Source of the DNA: Cladopsammia gracilis
Taxonomy: Eukaryota; Cnidaria; Anthozoa; Scleractinia; Dendrophylliidae
DNA: 64,000 bases
Assembly: GCA_022457155.1 (NCBI GenBank)
Contig: JAJGOT010000003.1
Span: 3,313,501 to 3,377,500 of the forward strand
Reading direction: 5' to 3'
Shown here: in pieces, positions 21,414-33,141 of the stretch
Numbering within the stretch: position 1 is the first letter of the stretch
How the letters are laid out: every line of letters begins with the position of its first letter
Translations under genes and position numbers: made by a program
The notes under the pieces: model-generated
The model's input: only the letters and a program-made list of their open reading frames with translations
What the model was told of the DNA's origin: nothing
Databases searched by the model: none

Positions 21414-21595
21414 GGCCATTTGCACGATGGCGTCATTTTACTACAACTACCAGAATTCATTTCGTTTTTTCTTTCTTATTTAAATTTTGTAATCCCTGTG
21501 CGGTTTAAATAACAATAGCCCTAATTTGCACTACAAAACGAAATACTGAAGGATTCTGGTAGTTGTAGTCATATGACGTCATCGTGCAAATGGCC
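21414..21595. mobile_element. TA-flanked MITE with GGCCATTTGCACGATG ends
   Basis: GGCCATTTGCACGATG begins at 21414 and its inverted copy ends at 21595. TA lies directly outside both ends (21412-21413 and 21596-21597). Inner arms ACTACAACTACCAGAATTC and GGATTCTGGTAGTTGTAGT also pair. This is a Tc1/mariner-type MITE of 182 bp. Confidence 0.85.
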
Positions 21596-21640
21596 TATTA
21601 GTCTTGAAAGACCTAATAGGTATCCTCCGCCAGAGCCGTA

Positions 21641-21900
21641 CGCTCCCCCCGGAGGGGGGGGGGGGGGGGGGTTTGAGGGTACTCAACGAAGTTTTGAACG
21701 GGGATGCTCCGCCCCACCCTTACCCTTTTATATACCGTTTTTGACAAAAAAGGTAGCCCTTTCATATACCTTTCATTGAAAATGGTAGCCCTTTAATATA
21801 GCCTTTGCGTGCAGCGTTTGATATAATTATTATAAAAGGCGCTTTTTATAATACTTTAATGGTAGTTCTCCCTACCCTTTTATATACGTCAACTCGTGTT
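21641..21900. repeat. G-run plus TACCCTTTTATATACC repeat
   Basis: A long G run (about 21653-21671) is followed by several phrases such as TACCCTTTTATATACC and GGTAGCCCTTT. It looks like a dispersed repeat, possibly related to the G-rich DNA at 860-900. No gene is seen. Confidence 0.4.
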
Positions 21901-22037
21901 TTCCCTACCCTTTCCTGTACTTCGTGAAATCACTACAATTATTACAATTTTTTTTCTTTGAGTAGATAAATAATAATAAAATAAATATACTACAAGTGTC
22001 TGCATATGTAGGATATCTAGATAGTGATTCCTTTTCT

Positions 22038-24282
22038 CTACTCCACTTCCATAATTTCGGGCAACTCCAGGTCTCCAATGACTGATCTCATATCGGGCCG
22101 CATCCAAGGATCTCTATGTAAACAGCGTCTCACAAGGTTTTGAAACGTGTGGATCTGTATCCGGGTTATTTGATCTGCACGCCGCTGGGGGTCTGGTTGT
22201 TGTCTGATGCACATTTCACAAAGGAGAACACCAAAACTGTACACATCAACCTAAGTTAGAAAACCAATATTTCAAAAAACATTCATGTACTGACCCCGTT
22301 TTAGTTAAGGAAAGGAAAACAATACCACCTTATGAAAGCCATTGCAGAACTGCTCAATATAATTGCGTATCTTCCCTATTCCCCCCCCCCCCAATCCCCC
22401 GCGGGTGGTGCTCCTCAAAATATTTGGTGGGGTTGTTCCGACTACCTATTGACAAGCCTAGCATTAACGAAGGACTTAAAGCCTCTAGAGAATAAGACCT
22501 GTTTCTCTAATTACCTACAATTCTAGTTATATTACGTAACGTCAACAAGCCTAATTACGTATGATATTTAAGTTGCCTTCTTGTAAAATATCATTACATG
22601 ACTATAACTCTGTAATAGAGCCGAAATATTGTAAGTTTTAATATCAATTATCTTGTAATAAACCAAAACTTGGTTTCTACAATGGTATCACTTCTCGGCC
22701 TTGCTTTCATTTTGTTAACCATTTTCAGACCAAAATATGCAATTTTCCCTACCCATTTTGAGATCTGAGCCTCAAGAAATTCAGACCTGAACCCGAAATC
22801 GATACCCATTTTAAGATCTGACCACTAGATCGATACCCATGTTTTTAGAGCATAACGACTCAAAAGCCATTAGGGCCGCGCATGCTTATATAAAGGAGTG
22901 CCCTCTTGCTGCCCTCGCTGCCCTCCCCTCCCAAATCCTTCTTTGACCCCTCTCACAAATCTGGGATAGGTGATGGCCGTTTTCAATTAAGCTATTGACC
23001 AGTATTAGGTCTTGGCTTCGATTCCCTTCACGGACTGAATACAGTGAACTTCAAGTAAACAGACACTGGATGTTTCAGGCACGGTGGACGTTGTTTACCG
23101 TTTACTTGGGGAAACTGATTGGTCTTCATTAATGAAACACAAAATTCCTAAATGGAAAGATTGAGATTGGTCGTGTTATGTATGCACGTTTTCTGCGGCA
23201 TGAATATTAAGACTTTACATTCCAACCAAAATTTCGAATTTTTTGGGTAAATGGTTTAGAACCTTTGGTCATATATACATTGCTCTTTTTTTCGTGGGGA
23301 TAGAAAAGCGTAACTATTTATCCCGTTCTCTTTTACGAGAATAATGTAAGTGCCGTTTCTGTGAACGTTGCCCAGGATTGGCCTTGAAGGGCATCTTATT
23401 TCAGTAATGCATCACCGTTCCATGTCACCAAAAAGCAGGCAATCCTGGGCTCGCTTGAGTGATGATGTCACAGTAGCGATATCCTGACGAATGCCCAGTA
23501 ACGTACTTGGTATGATGCTGAAGTATACTAACCTTGCAGCTAATTCGTTGATTGGGGCCTACATTCAGGGACTCCGGCGCAAGGTAGATCGCAGCTCCTG
23601 CGTAGTTTATATTGCTCTGACGTACAAAATTAGCAGTGCCATAATCCGCCACTTTGGCTCTCCATTGGTTACCCTGTCGCCATAGCAACACATTAGCACT
23701 GCTGACGTCATGGTGGATGATAGGTTCTGGTTTCTGGTGCAGATAATTAAGCGCTTTGGTTACATCTAGAGAAATAACAGTTATTTCTTGTTGGGATAGA
23801 GGTGGATCGTTTCCACTGTACAGTCTTTCCCTTAGACTGCGTTCCATGATCTCTGTTACCAACAAAGGCCTTTCACCAGTTGTTGCTCCAATAAATTGCA
23901 ACAAGCAAGGATGGCGGCATCTTGAAGCCATGTCCACTTCTCGCTCAAACAAATGCCTGTTACGATCAGACATCAGGTTTGCGTGCATTTCTTTTACGGC
24001 GACATCATAGCCATGAAATTTCCCACGGTAAACAATTCCCCACGCTCCTTCCCCGAGCTGCTGGTTTCTAGATCTCGTGAATTGAATTTCATTACGATTA
24101 ATGACCCAATCTCTTAATCGAGCTCTCATAGTTCTCATTTCTCGTTCGTTTGATGTCAACATCTGTCCTAACTGTTCCCTTGTTGTTCTTTCTTCCTCGT
24201 TATGTAATCTCAACCGTCTCAATTCGCTTTCATGTTCAGCAACGCGACTTCCTCTCGACCAAGTAGTCAAATTCTGTCCCAT
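22038..24282 (-). CDS. TKL-like protein kinase, paralogue A (two exons)
   Basis: Exon 1 is 24282-23533 and exon 2 is 22250-22038, both on the - strand. They are joined at AAG|GTTAGT (donor) and TTAG|GTTGAT (acceptor) in phase 0, giving 320 aa. Residues 1-60 are charged and probably helical. The kinase domain follows: glycine loop LGEGAWG at 76-82, the ATP-binding lysine K97 (VAVK), catalytic loop H190-H191-D192 with N197, DYG at 213-215 instead of DFG, and APE at 235-237. Exon 2 supplies VDVYSFGVLLCEM and the C-lobe. HHD replaces the usual HRD; the paralogue B has HRD. Asp, Asn and Lys are kept, so activity is plausible. It resembles the TKL (tyrosine-kinase-like) group of Ser/Thr kinases; the substrate is unknown. 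No upstream exon was identified. Confidence 0.88.
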
Positions 24283-25959
24283 GTTCTACTCGTTTGACTT
24301 TAGACGTCCTTTGAGTCTATACATATGTCGTTTGCTCGCAAATGACCTTAAAAGTTCATGAGAAAGACAGAAAAAAAGGAAAATTAATTTAAAATCTACA
24401 CGAAACTTAGGGGTCACCGAGCTTGTATTAAACGTTATAAGCACTTAACGCTAAAATCAAGGGTGTTTTAACAGGTTATACTATTACCATGGTGACCTGT
24501 TATGTCATAACAATAACAAAACTTGTTCAACTATGACTGGGAATTTGTTTAATACCATTATTGAAGCATTATCTGATAAAGAATTGTAGTGTTGATCCAT
24601 CAAAGCTGTATAACTGAAACTGAGTGATGGAAAATGCTGGTTATAACTATTGAGAGCCACCATAAGTGAGATATTTTTTTGTACAATTTATATTTTTTTC
24701 TGACAATAAGCAGTTATCATTGTCTGTATCTGGGACAGATGTGATAAATTAGTCAATGTCGAAGGGTAGTATGTTATGGAACAGTCTATTATAAGGAAAA
24801 AGGGACTGCCTTATAAGAGGTTTATGGACGAATTACAATACATTAGTGACATTAGTATGAATAACGAAATCACCAGCTAATTGAATTGTAACTGTATGTA
24901 TCAAGTGTTATTTATCACAGTGTGGTAAAACTAGAACCAAAGTTATTGCTCTGGCCAATGACAACAGCAGCAGACAATCCAATGAACCAATCAGAACAGG
25001 AATGAAATATTTCTAGCGGGCGCCAAGCGCGGGAAAACGTGTGCGAGTCAGTCGCAATGGAGTACTCAAGTGACGTCACAAAAACTCGAAAAATTTGTGA
25101 AACTTTGGGATTTGATGTGATATTCGGAAAGGGTATGATGTTTTAGGAGCAACACAAGTCTTAATTCACCGCTGTACTGCTAGAAAATCAGCACAGTAAA
25201 ACATAGTTGATGCAAAAGTAAAAGTCTTGTTACTCAGCTTGTGGTCTGATTGGCTTAAAATATCAGATAACGTGAGTTTATTTCCGGTAAGGTCAATTTC
25301 ACTGAGTACAGATTTTCGATTTCAAGTGTTTCTTATTTTCTGCCCAGAGGTCCGTTTCGAAAGTATATTTTCAAATAAAAATCTATAGAATCATAGAATG
25401 GTGATCAGTGTAGATTTTAGCCTTCAATCCAGCCCGACTAGCGACTTGACAACTTAGAACTTTATTGTTTGGCTCTCAAAACTAACAAAATTTGAATCTT
25501 TAATGAAAACATTGCGCGCGAAAAGGTATCGCGACTTTTTAGCCTCAGGAAAAAGCTAGCCGCGGCGTTATATTTCGGGAGACTGGCTCATGAGGACGGA
25601 AGGTTGGCGAAAGAAGTATTCTAATATGCCTTTGAAAACTTCCAGTAACAAAAACGCCATACAATTCACAAGCTCGATTATGAAGGATATTTGAGAAGAG
25701 ATGTGCAGGAATGTCATTCAGGCATCTAGTTCATTCAGGAGATACAATGAAGTTCTACACAAATGTCAAGCACCAAAAGCAATGTTTGTGGTTTTGTTTT
25801 AGTTGCTAAGCGACAATGAAGTAAGACTTCCGGGTTCCTCTCTGGTGTACGGGATACAACTAACACAAACGCTTTCAAAAATAATTGGTGCAGATAATAT
25901 ATATACTTTGTTTGTTGACTTTATCAGTTCCTTGAGCGAAGATGGGTGTCTTTTGGTTA
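24283..25959. other. Gene-free stretch between the kinase and the duplicated block
   Basis: No supported gene. GGAGTACTCAAGTGACGTCA at about 25060 and TGATATTCGGAAAGGGTATG near 25118 match the arms of the foldback element at 55286-55690, so a single arm of that family is present here. Confidence 0.4.
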
Positions 25960-27100
25960 GGTTTTTGAAGCACAAACTCAATCAAAGTGTAACTCAGTGA
26001 TGTAAAACAAGACGATTCACTTTCTAAACATGAAAGCCGTCGTGTCTGGGCAAGTCTGCCGCTTTATTTGATGAACTAAAAATGTTGTCTGGTTCCCTAT
26101 AGTACGAATTTCACCCGATAGCTTTTTGCATAAACATGGAAACTTATACCGAGCGATCTACCTAATTAGCAATGTGAATGTGAACATAACAATTCCATAA
26201 TCAATGAACTCACCTTCGCTTCGCCGTCAGTCCCGTTCTTCTAAGCGTATAAAGTATAGAATTCAGAATTCAAAAATAGTCGTCTTCAAGCAACGTTTGT
26301 TGCAGGCTTAATGTGATCACTGAACTAATTCATCTGCATTTGGACTTGCATTGTTTGTTTGTCTTCAGTGACATTTCAGGCTGCTTAGCTCCCATAATTG
26401 ATCCACGCAACGCAATGATGCAATGAATGGAGATGGATGAAGGTCACAATTCTAAAGCTTTTTCAGTTGAAGAAAGTAAAGATCATAGCGTAAGCTGAGC
26501 TTTCGACAAATCAATTTTTTATGCGACTGTCCTCTTGCCGGTCATAAATTGAATTGCGTCATAACACTGCCTTTCGTGCACGAGCCGAATAGACAATAAA
26601 AAATAGCCAATAAGCTCGCGAGAAAATTGACAGTTGATGTCAAAAAAATAATGCTCGCCGATTCCACTTATTCTATGAACCTTGTAACCCTTTGGCGCCT
26701 GTGTGAGTGTTCTCAGTTGTTTTTCTTTTTAACACATGAAAAAAGAAGGCTGAGGCTCTCAAAGCAAACAAAGCTGAGCACTTTCATTGGCCTTAAAATT
26801 ACTTTTGTTATTTCCTACAGATCGATGTCTACAACTATTCCTACTCCATACAACATTTCCACCTGATCTTATTATTTGATATTTGATAAAATGAAGAACA
26901 CGATATTTTCTTTGTTTGTAAACCAACAACTTTCAATTATTAATAGTTTTTTCGATCCAAACCAAACATATTCGTTTTACAGAATCTAAGCACTGACAAT
27001 AAATATAACATATATATTTTAAATTAATACTATGTAACTGTTCTTCACTTGAATGTAATACTATTTCTTTTTCTCCCTGAGCAATCCTTGAGTAATGTAA
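25960..27100. repeat. Diverged ~1-kb duplicated block, copy 2
   Basis: It is the partner of 16150-17200, in the same orientation, with the same ordered matches. It lies between the two kinase paralogues (22-24 kb and 29.6-36 kb), while copy 1 lies beyond the other side of kinase A. Block and kinase duplications may therefore be parts of one old event, but their orientations differ: blocks are direct, kinases are inverted. Confidence 0.75.
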
Positions 27101-27551
27101 CGCGACAAACCTCTCCTGGATTTTTGGAGTATTTTGGCAGCCTTGCAGACTCGTACCCAGTCGCTATTAATTGGTTCTTGGGGCGAGAGAAGATTGGATA
27201 CTAGGATGAATTAAGGTGCGCGGGGTGTCATGGGAGGGGTCGAGTCCATGTTGTTCTACCCACGCCCTGCCGCAATCTTGAAAGCAGAGAAAGCCCTGGG
27301 ACCGAGGTTTATTTATTCCCCCGGCAGCATTTCCTTGCTCCTCTGCATGTTTACGTCCAGCTAAATGTCTTCTCCTCGCTTTCGAAGTGTAAACCTGTGA
27401 CAATCTCATCATTGTATTCTTAAGGGAGCAAAGTTGAAAACAATACCCACTCAAAAGCAACGTGAAATTGTCAAAGGATTACAAGGAATTTCGTACAAAC
27501 GAGGCTTGCAAAGGTCACAAAGTGCAGGAATTTTGCGGAAAATTCTTGATG

Positions 27552-27649
27552 CGCCATTGTCACGACATCCTGTGGGAAATTTCCCTTGTACACATATGTG
27601 TTGTTCTCTTTACAAGGGAAATTTCCCACAGGAAGTCATGACAATGGCG
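27552..27649. other. Long near-perfect hairpin (39-bp stem, 20-nt loop)
   Basis: The left arm 27552-27590 and the right arm 27611-27649 pair with only two mismatches. A representative core is TGTGGGAAATTTCCCTTGTA on the left. The loop is about 27591-27610. This could be a tiny foldback transposon or, if transcribed, a precursor of a small RNA. Sequence alone cannot decide. Confidence 0.7.
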
Positions 27650-29587
27650 AAAGGCATTGATTACGAAGGAATCTGTTTCAGTCGGACTCCAGCCAGAACG
27701 TTTTTAAGTTTGTACACCAGTTACGGAATGACAATTGTAGGGCAGGAGCATCCCGTGAAAGTTAACTAGTGCGATCATGTCATTATAATAATCGTTGTGA
27801 ATAGGCAAAAAGCATCAACTAACATAATTTTCGCCATCGGAGGAGAATATGATTATCACTTAACCTTAACGCCTTTGAAGAGCGACAACGCAGAGAAAAG
27901 GTGAGGGTATTAACTGAATTTGATTTTGGTTGATGATAGTTTCCACCAGATGAGGGCCTGGAGATTACATAGAATTACATCGTCATTGTTCAGAAAGGTT
28001 TCCACGCGAAAGCAAAAAGTTTCTAGTTCCGGCCGGCGGTTCGTAGATGTGGCATGCAAGGAATCTGCGAACGGCATCAGAACAGCTTCACCAAAATTCG
28101 TTTAATTGCATCCGCATGCCGAACCCCACATTAGTATAGCGTGAATATTTTACGTTATCACTTTGTTATACCGGATAGATTTTATGGCCGGAACCATACT
28201 TTAAAAGCAAATTATCAACAAAATCGGTTTTACACAACAGATAACCATTGGAGATTACATATCATTACATCGTCATTGTTCAGAAAGATTTCCATGCGCA
28301 AGCAAAAAGGTTCTATTCTAATTGCGGCGGTTCGTAGAATTGTCATGATTTAGAGAATAGACAGCCCCTTATTCGCTTCAACTTAATATCGAAGAAATCT
28401 ACGTACTCTTTCAATAATTCCCTCTGGTGTACCGTTTTTGTTTTCAGTTGCTTTTATCGTAAAGGGGAAAACGGAAGTCTTTCGCTTTCAATCTCTTCCG
28501 TCCTGACAATGAGAAGCGAAGCCCGACTCGTTCCCAGTTGTCTCTCTTGGCAAGAAAAGTCAGAAGCGAAGCTGTACACCGCAGCTCATGGAAATTTTAT
28601 TGTGAAGATAAAAACACTAAATATACTAAACAAGCTAACTACAAGCAGACCATCCTTCCATTTCTTCGGGCAAATTATGATTGCTATTGACTGATTAAAT
28701 ATTCAAAAGTCAGACTGTGGAAAACACTGGAGGACGGTATATGTTTTGTTTGTACAGTAAAGCTCATGATTGACAATATGTGTCCGCGCTGACTTTCAAC
28801 ATTCATAACGTTTTTAATATTTTAAAAAGCAAACGCCACCAACCTTCATGAATTTTCTTAAAATTTATCTGGCAAAAACTTAGTATAACATTTCCTTGTT
28901 CACGTTTCCATGGGAACAAGATTTTGACAGCCGTGTTTTTCGGTATTTGAACTGCTTTACCTTTTTTTATGGAAACATTGAAGTTTGTCGTCGCAAGTTA
29001 TTTTACGCCATGTTAGCGTTTCTTCATTCTTTTTGATTTCTTCTTAGTTAATTTGGACAGCCGTTCTGAGGTTTTAGAGAAATCCCGATAGTGCAGAACT
29101 AATGATGTAAATTTTCACGTCATGTGACGTCATCGTCCCACTTTGCGGACCAAAGAAAACAGTTTAAAGCTGTTGTGAGTCTGTGGACAAAATCCTGTAG
29201 TGTGACCATTCAAATGAAACCTCTTCAGCAGTGCTTTTGCATAGTACCGTTTGTTTTTCAATATTTTACAAAATGAAATTTGGGATTTTTCTTGATTTTT
29301 GATTTTCGGCACTCTTGGGGGTTAAACTGTTAAACGGACCCTAAGACATCGACAGCTGAGCAGAGGAGGACAACTGATCGAAAAAACAAAAAAAAAAACG
29401 TACGTCTTAATCCCGGCGTGCCCGATTGCTCCTCGTTGCGTTAGCTTGAAGGTTTGATCCGTCAACGATGATACATTGAAATAGCTGTATATTATTAGCC
29501 TTTTGCTACTTTTTAAAGGGTCTCGTTTTAATTGCACTTTGTGTTAAAGTTACCCGGTTTAAATAAAGCGGTTTTTTTTGTATTTAG
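27650..29587. other. Gene-free stretch with a local duplication
   Basis: Two partial copies of one segment lie at about 27958-28045 and 28250-28335 (GGAGATTACAT, ATTACATCGTCATTGTTCAG, GCGGTTCGTAGA). At 29195-29330 there is a dispersed repeat containing ATGAAATTTGGGATTTTTCT, also found at 42700-42725. No supported gene. A pyrimidine-rich stretch ending TATTTAG at 29587 looks like a 3' splice site for the following kinase exon. Confidence 0.5.
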
Positions 29588-30586
29588 TACAATTCAAAAT
29601 ACAATGGAACAGCAAAGACAAGAAGAACGATTATTAACTGAGGAGAGAACAAATGGGCAAGAAGAAATCACGACAATGAAAGAACACTTGACGGACTTGC
29701 ACAGACAGGTAAAGGAAAAAAACACAGCTATAACAACCTTGCAGCGGCAAATTACTGAATTAGAAGAAACTTTGGGTACAAGTGAGCAAGAAATCAACAC
29801 CATGAGAGGGCAACTAACTAACTTGCACGAACAATTACAAGAAAAGGATAGCACCATAAAAGAGCTTACTGAATTGCAAGGAATGGTTAGTACAACTGAC
29901 GAGGAAGAAATCAACTCGCTGACACAACAATTGACTGACTTGCGCGTACAATTACAAGGAAGGGACACAACAATACAAGAGCTCACGGCTGAATTTCAAG
30001 GAACAATGGATGCAAATGAACAAGAAAATAAACGAGTTACTGAGCTGAAAAGTCAGCTGAGAGCAAACAAGCAAGAAATTGAAGAAAAAGACACAGCTAT
30101 AACAACCTTACAGCGGCAAGTTACAGAATTGAAAGAAACTTTGGGTACAAGTGAGCAAGAAATCAAGACCACGAGAGGGCAACTAACTGACTTGCACGAA
30201 CAATTACAAGAAAAGGATAGAACCATAAAAGAGCTTAGGGACCGGTCATAAAGTACAGGGGGGGGTGGGCTATGAAAATTTTTTTTTTAAGTACTGGTTT
30301 TCAGTGGCCCACCCTCGAGTTATTTGACAAAATTGGGGCGGCCCACCCCTGGAGTGGCACAGAAAAAACTGGTGACCCACCCCCAACCAAAACCAGTAAC
30401 GCTGATGTGGATAGGTACATTAGGTTACATTGGCTTACCACTTTAGTCAGAATCTCTAAAAAATCTTCGAGATCGAAATGTTGTAACACGTCGTCCCACT
30501 CTTGAACAGAATTCATCTTCTATGCCATCATTCACTTCTTGTTCATCGTCATCATCGTCTTCCTCTTCTTCGCTGGAACTTCCAAT

Positions 30587-31540
30587 TTATTGGAGAACTA
30601 CATCGTAGTTTTTGCTGCTGCCATCATACTCTTTGTCGCCACAGTCATTGTTGTCATCACCATCAGTATCATCTGCGTGAACACTATCATAGTCATCGTC
30701 ATCGTCCCATGTCTCCTCCCCGTGTTCGCCATCATGGAAATCTAGATTTTCTTCCACGTTAACCTTTCTCGCAGCTTGCTCAATAGTTGCTTTGTCAAGC
30801 TGGGCTTTGGCTAAACAAGCTGAAATTAATACTAGCTTCTCGTTTTTCTTCATTTTCTTATTTCCCATTTGGTGCTCTTCCAGAAAGAGATTCAGAGCTG
30901 ATATTTTTAGCTTTTTCAGTGTCCCCGCGATGAACATATCTTCCCAGTTGTAATCCGCGTACTTCTTTTGGGAGTCAGTTTCTCTCTGACGTTTTCTATC
31001 ATCTTTTCGTTTCGATTTCTTCACTTCAAGGTACTGGAGGTGCTTGAGGTACTTTCGCACATGTAATTCATGAACAGCAAAGGTTTTGGAAAACTCAACA
31101 ATTGAGTCACTGTCTTCCAGGGTTAGTTTTTCTTTTACATGCCTTTTAATCTGAGCCCTTGGTTGATAATCATCTATCTCTCTGGAATGTCCTTCTGGTG
31201 AAGTGATCGGAGTTTCGTCAAATGATAAATATTTCAGATCTGGTAGAGCGGTTTCATCAGGTTTTGGACGTGGTACCCGGTGCAATGAATCTCTGGAAGG
31301 AGGGAATTTCGTGCAAAACTCACACAGGACTCCACTGTTTTGTTGGCAATCACATTTGATATATTCTAAGTATAGTTCTCCGACTTGAACGTGCTGTTCG
31401 ATGAAGGCATTGGTTTTCTTAAAGTACGCATGGCCTGGTATGTCGTTTTGTTTAGATTCTGCTGTTGATACAAACGGCTTTAGTTGTTCAGTATTGAAAA
31501 AAAATTCATCTTCTTTTTGAGGTGTGACGAAGGAGTGCAT
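30587..31540 (-). CDS. SAP-like, acidic-tailed protein of the DNA transposon
   Basis: This 317-aa frame on the - strand is inside the transposon. Residues around 205-250 (WEDMFIAGTLKKLKISALNL and following) resemble a SAP DNA-binding helix pair. The C-terminal ~55 residues are very acidic (DDDDDY, DTDGDD). A Cys cluster (CDCQQNSGVLCEFC) lies near residue 65. Proteins with SAP or C-terminal DNA-binding domains occur in several eukaryotic transposons, but I do not recognise a catalytic domain. The true N-terminus is unclear; it may be the last exon of a longer transposase or an accessory protein. Confidence 0.5.
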   Translation of the reverse strand: MHSFVTPQKEDEFFFNTEQLKPFVSTAESKQNDIPGHAYFKKTNAFIEQHVQVGELYLEYIKCDCQQNSGVLCEFCTKFPPSRDSLHRVPRPKPDETALPDLKYLSFDETPITSPEGHSREIDDYQPRAQIKRHVKEKLTLEDSDSIVEFSKTFAVHELHVRKYLKHLQYLEVKKSKRKDDRKRQRETDSQKKYADYNWEDMFIAGTLKKLKISALNLFLEEHQMGNKKMKKNEKLVLISACLAKAQLDKATIEQAARKVNVEENLDFHDGEHGEETWDDDDDYDSVHADDTDGDDNNDCGDKEYDGSSKNYDVVLQ

Positions 31541-31895
31541 GAAGTCTCCAGCTGGACCTGGCTCCCCTTGTATTCATTCAGTCACATATTTTGCAACACA
31601 CCATGCATTTCGTTCCATTGCATTGTCAGGCTCAGTAAAGAAACCCTCTACAACACCTTGGAAAGATAAGAAGGAACCCTTAAAGCCTACTGACCGCCAA
31701 GCAATTGATTACAAGGTTAAAAAACTTCAGGATTTGAAAGAGAAATCTGAGAAGCTGAAGAGTGGCATACAGAAAGAGAATGCCCAGCGGTTCACTAAAA
31801 CGTCTGGGAAAATCATCAGTGGGCAAGAGTGTGGGCAACGCTTCAATGAAAAATGCTTGGGAATGATTGCAGAATTACAAAGTAACATTGACTAA
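31524..31895 (+). CDS. Small Lys-rich frame in the DNA transposon
   Basis: The in-frame C-terminal half (about 31640-31895) reads as a lysine- and glutamate-rich, helix-prone protein ending at the TAA inside the LINE target duplication. The N-terminal part overlaps the SAP-like frame on the opposite strand and is probably not real. It may be an exon of a transposon protein. No domain recognised. Confidence 0.25.
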   Translation: MTKECMKSPAGPGSPCIHSVTYFATHHAFRSIALSGSVKKPSTTPWKDKKEPLKPTDRQAIDYKVKKLQDLKEKSEKLKSGIQKENAQRFTKTSGKIISGQECGQRFNEKCLGMIAELQSNID

Positions 31896-31907
31896 ATATA
31901 TAGATAG

Positions 31908-32474
31908 ATAGATAGATAGTCCCTTGGCTCCTATGTGGAGCATAGGTCGTCCACAATTTTCCTCCATTGCTCTCTGTCCTTTCTTTCGATTTCTGTCCAA
32001 CGCAAGCCTATTTGCCGTAGTTCTTGTTCAGCAGATCGTCTCCAGTTGTTTTTGGGCCTGCCCCTGTTTCGCTTGCCTTGGGGATTCCAGAAGAGGGCTT
32101 GCTTTGTCACGTTGTTCTGAGATTTCCTTAGCGTATGTCCAATCCATTTCCACTTCTTTCTTCTGATTTGGGTCTTCATCTTCTCTTCCTGAGTTTTTGC
32201 CAATAGATTTTCATTACTGATGGTGTTCGGCCATCTAACACCAAGGATGTGTCGTAGACAGCGGTTTGTGAAGGCTTGAATTCTGTCTGTGATGTTTTTC
32301 GTTACTCTCCAAGTTTCAGCTCCGTACATCAAGACTGTTTTTACATTTGTGTTAAAGATCCTAAGTTTGGTCCTCAGGGATATCTCTTTAGACTTCCACA
32401 CGGGTCTAAGCAGAAGGAATGCTGTTCTGGCTTTGCCAATTCTCACCAACACATCTTGTTCCGTTCCTCCGTCA
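31908..32474 (-). mobile_element. 5'-truncated LINE (reverse-transcriptase C-terminal end)
   Basis: A - strand frame at 32452-31931 encodes the C-terminal end of a non-LTR retrotransposon polyprotein: a KLRIFNTNVKTVLMYGAETW segment, a Cys/His-poor thumb region, KWKWIGHTLRK, and a final WRKIVDDLCST. These are hallmarks of RTE/craft-like LINE ends. It ends in a GATA microsatellite tail (31902-31920). ACTAAATATATA flanks it on both sides (about 31893-31904 and 32475-32486), a 12-bp target duplication. It inserted into the older DNA transposon. Confidence 0.85.
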
Positions 32475-32682
32475 ACTAAATATATATTTATACATTTATA
32501 AATATATATTTATAAATAGTTAAATTTAATAACGATTAATTTAGATTTAAGAATTTTTAGACTTTGTTAATGTATTTTATAGTCAGTCACTTTTATCATG
32601 AGCCTCTGGCTCGGGAGATTGGGCAACCACTCCCCGTGTACCTGACGGTAAATAAATTATACCTTAGACCTTATACCAGACT

Positions 32683-33141
32683 TTGATGAGGGCACAGGCC
32701 CAAAAAGAAAAACTCAAGAGAATGTATCCTTTTGCAAAAGAAACATTCGTATCGAAAAAGAGAAGAGTAAAAGAAAATAAAGCAAAAGCTAGGAAGCGAC
32801 GCCGTGAAAGAGCAGAGAAAAATTGCGAGAGAGTGTTCTCCGCAATCAGTCACTCATCATCTTATGGTGAAGCTATAACCTCCGATCATTGAAGTGTGAT
32901 AGGCCTTAACACCTTAACAAAGAGAGATAGTAGGTGGTTAAAACTATTAATAAGTAAAGGTAAATTTACAGTGGATGCTATTGAAACAATCAGAGCAAAT
33001 GTGTCACCAGTTGTATTGAGTGCTATAGATGATAGTGATGATGATGATGATGATAATGAGAAGGGGGAGGAGGAGGAGGAGGAGGAGGAGGAGGAGGATG
33101 GTAATGCTTCTGAGGGTGATGGTAATGGTGAAGATGACTAA
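32683..33141 (+). other. Basic then acidic small frames in the DNA transposon
   Basis: Two adjacent + strand frames, 32683-32892 (Lys/Arg-rich: KKRRVKENKAKARKRRRERA) and 32896-33141 (ending in long Asp and Glu runs), share a strand and reading direction. The low-complexity GAT/GAG runs explain much of the second. They may be remnants of one exon pair; no domain is recognised. Confidence 0.3.

Noticed and set aside
22690..22712. U2 snRNA-like CTTCTCGGCCTTG
   Set aside because: Only about a dozen bases match the U2 start, with no continuation.
27434..27769. 111-aa + strand frame across the hairpin
   Set aside because: No domain, no splice context, and its middle is made of the hairpin arms.
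30502..30762. His/Val-rich + strand frames
   Set aside because: They are antisense to the acidic tail of the SAP-like frame.
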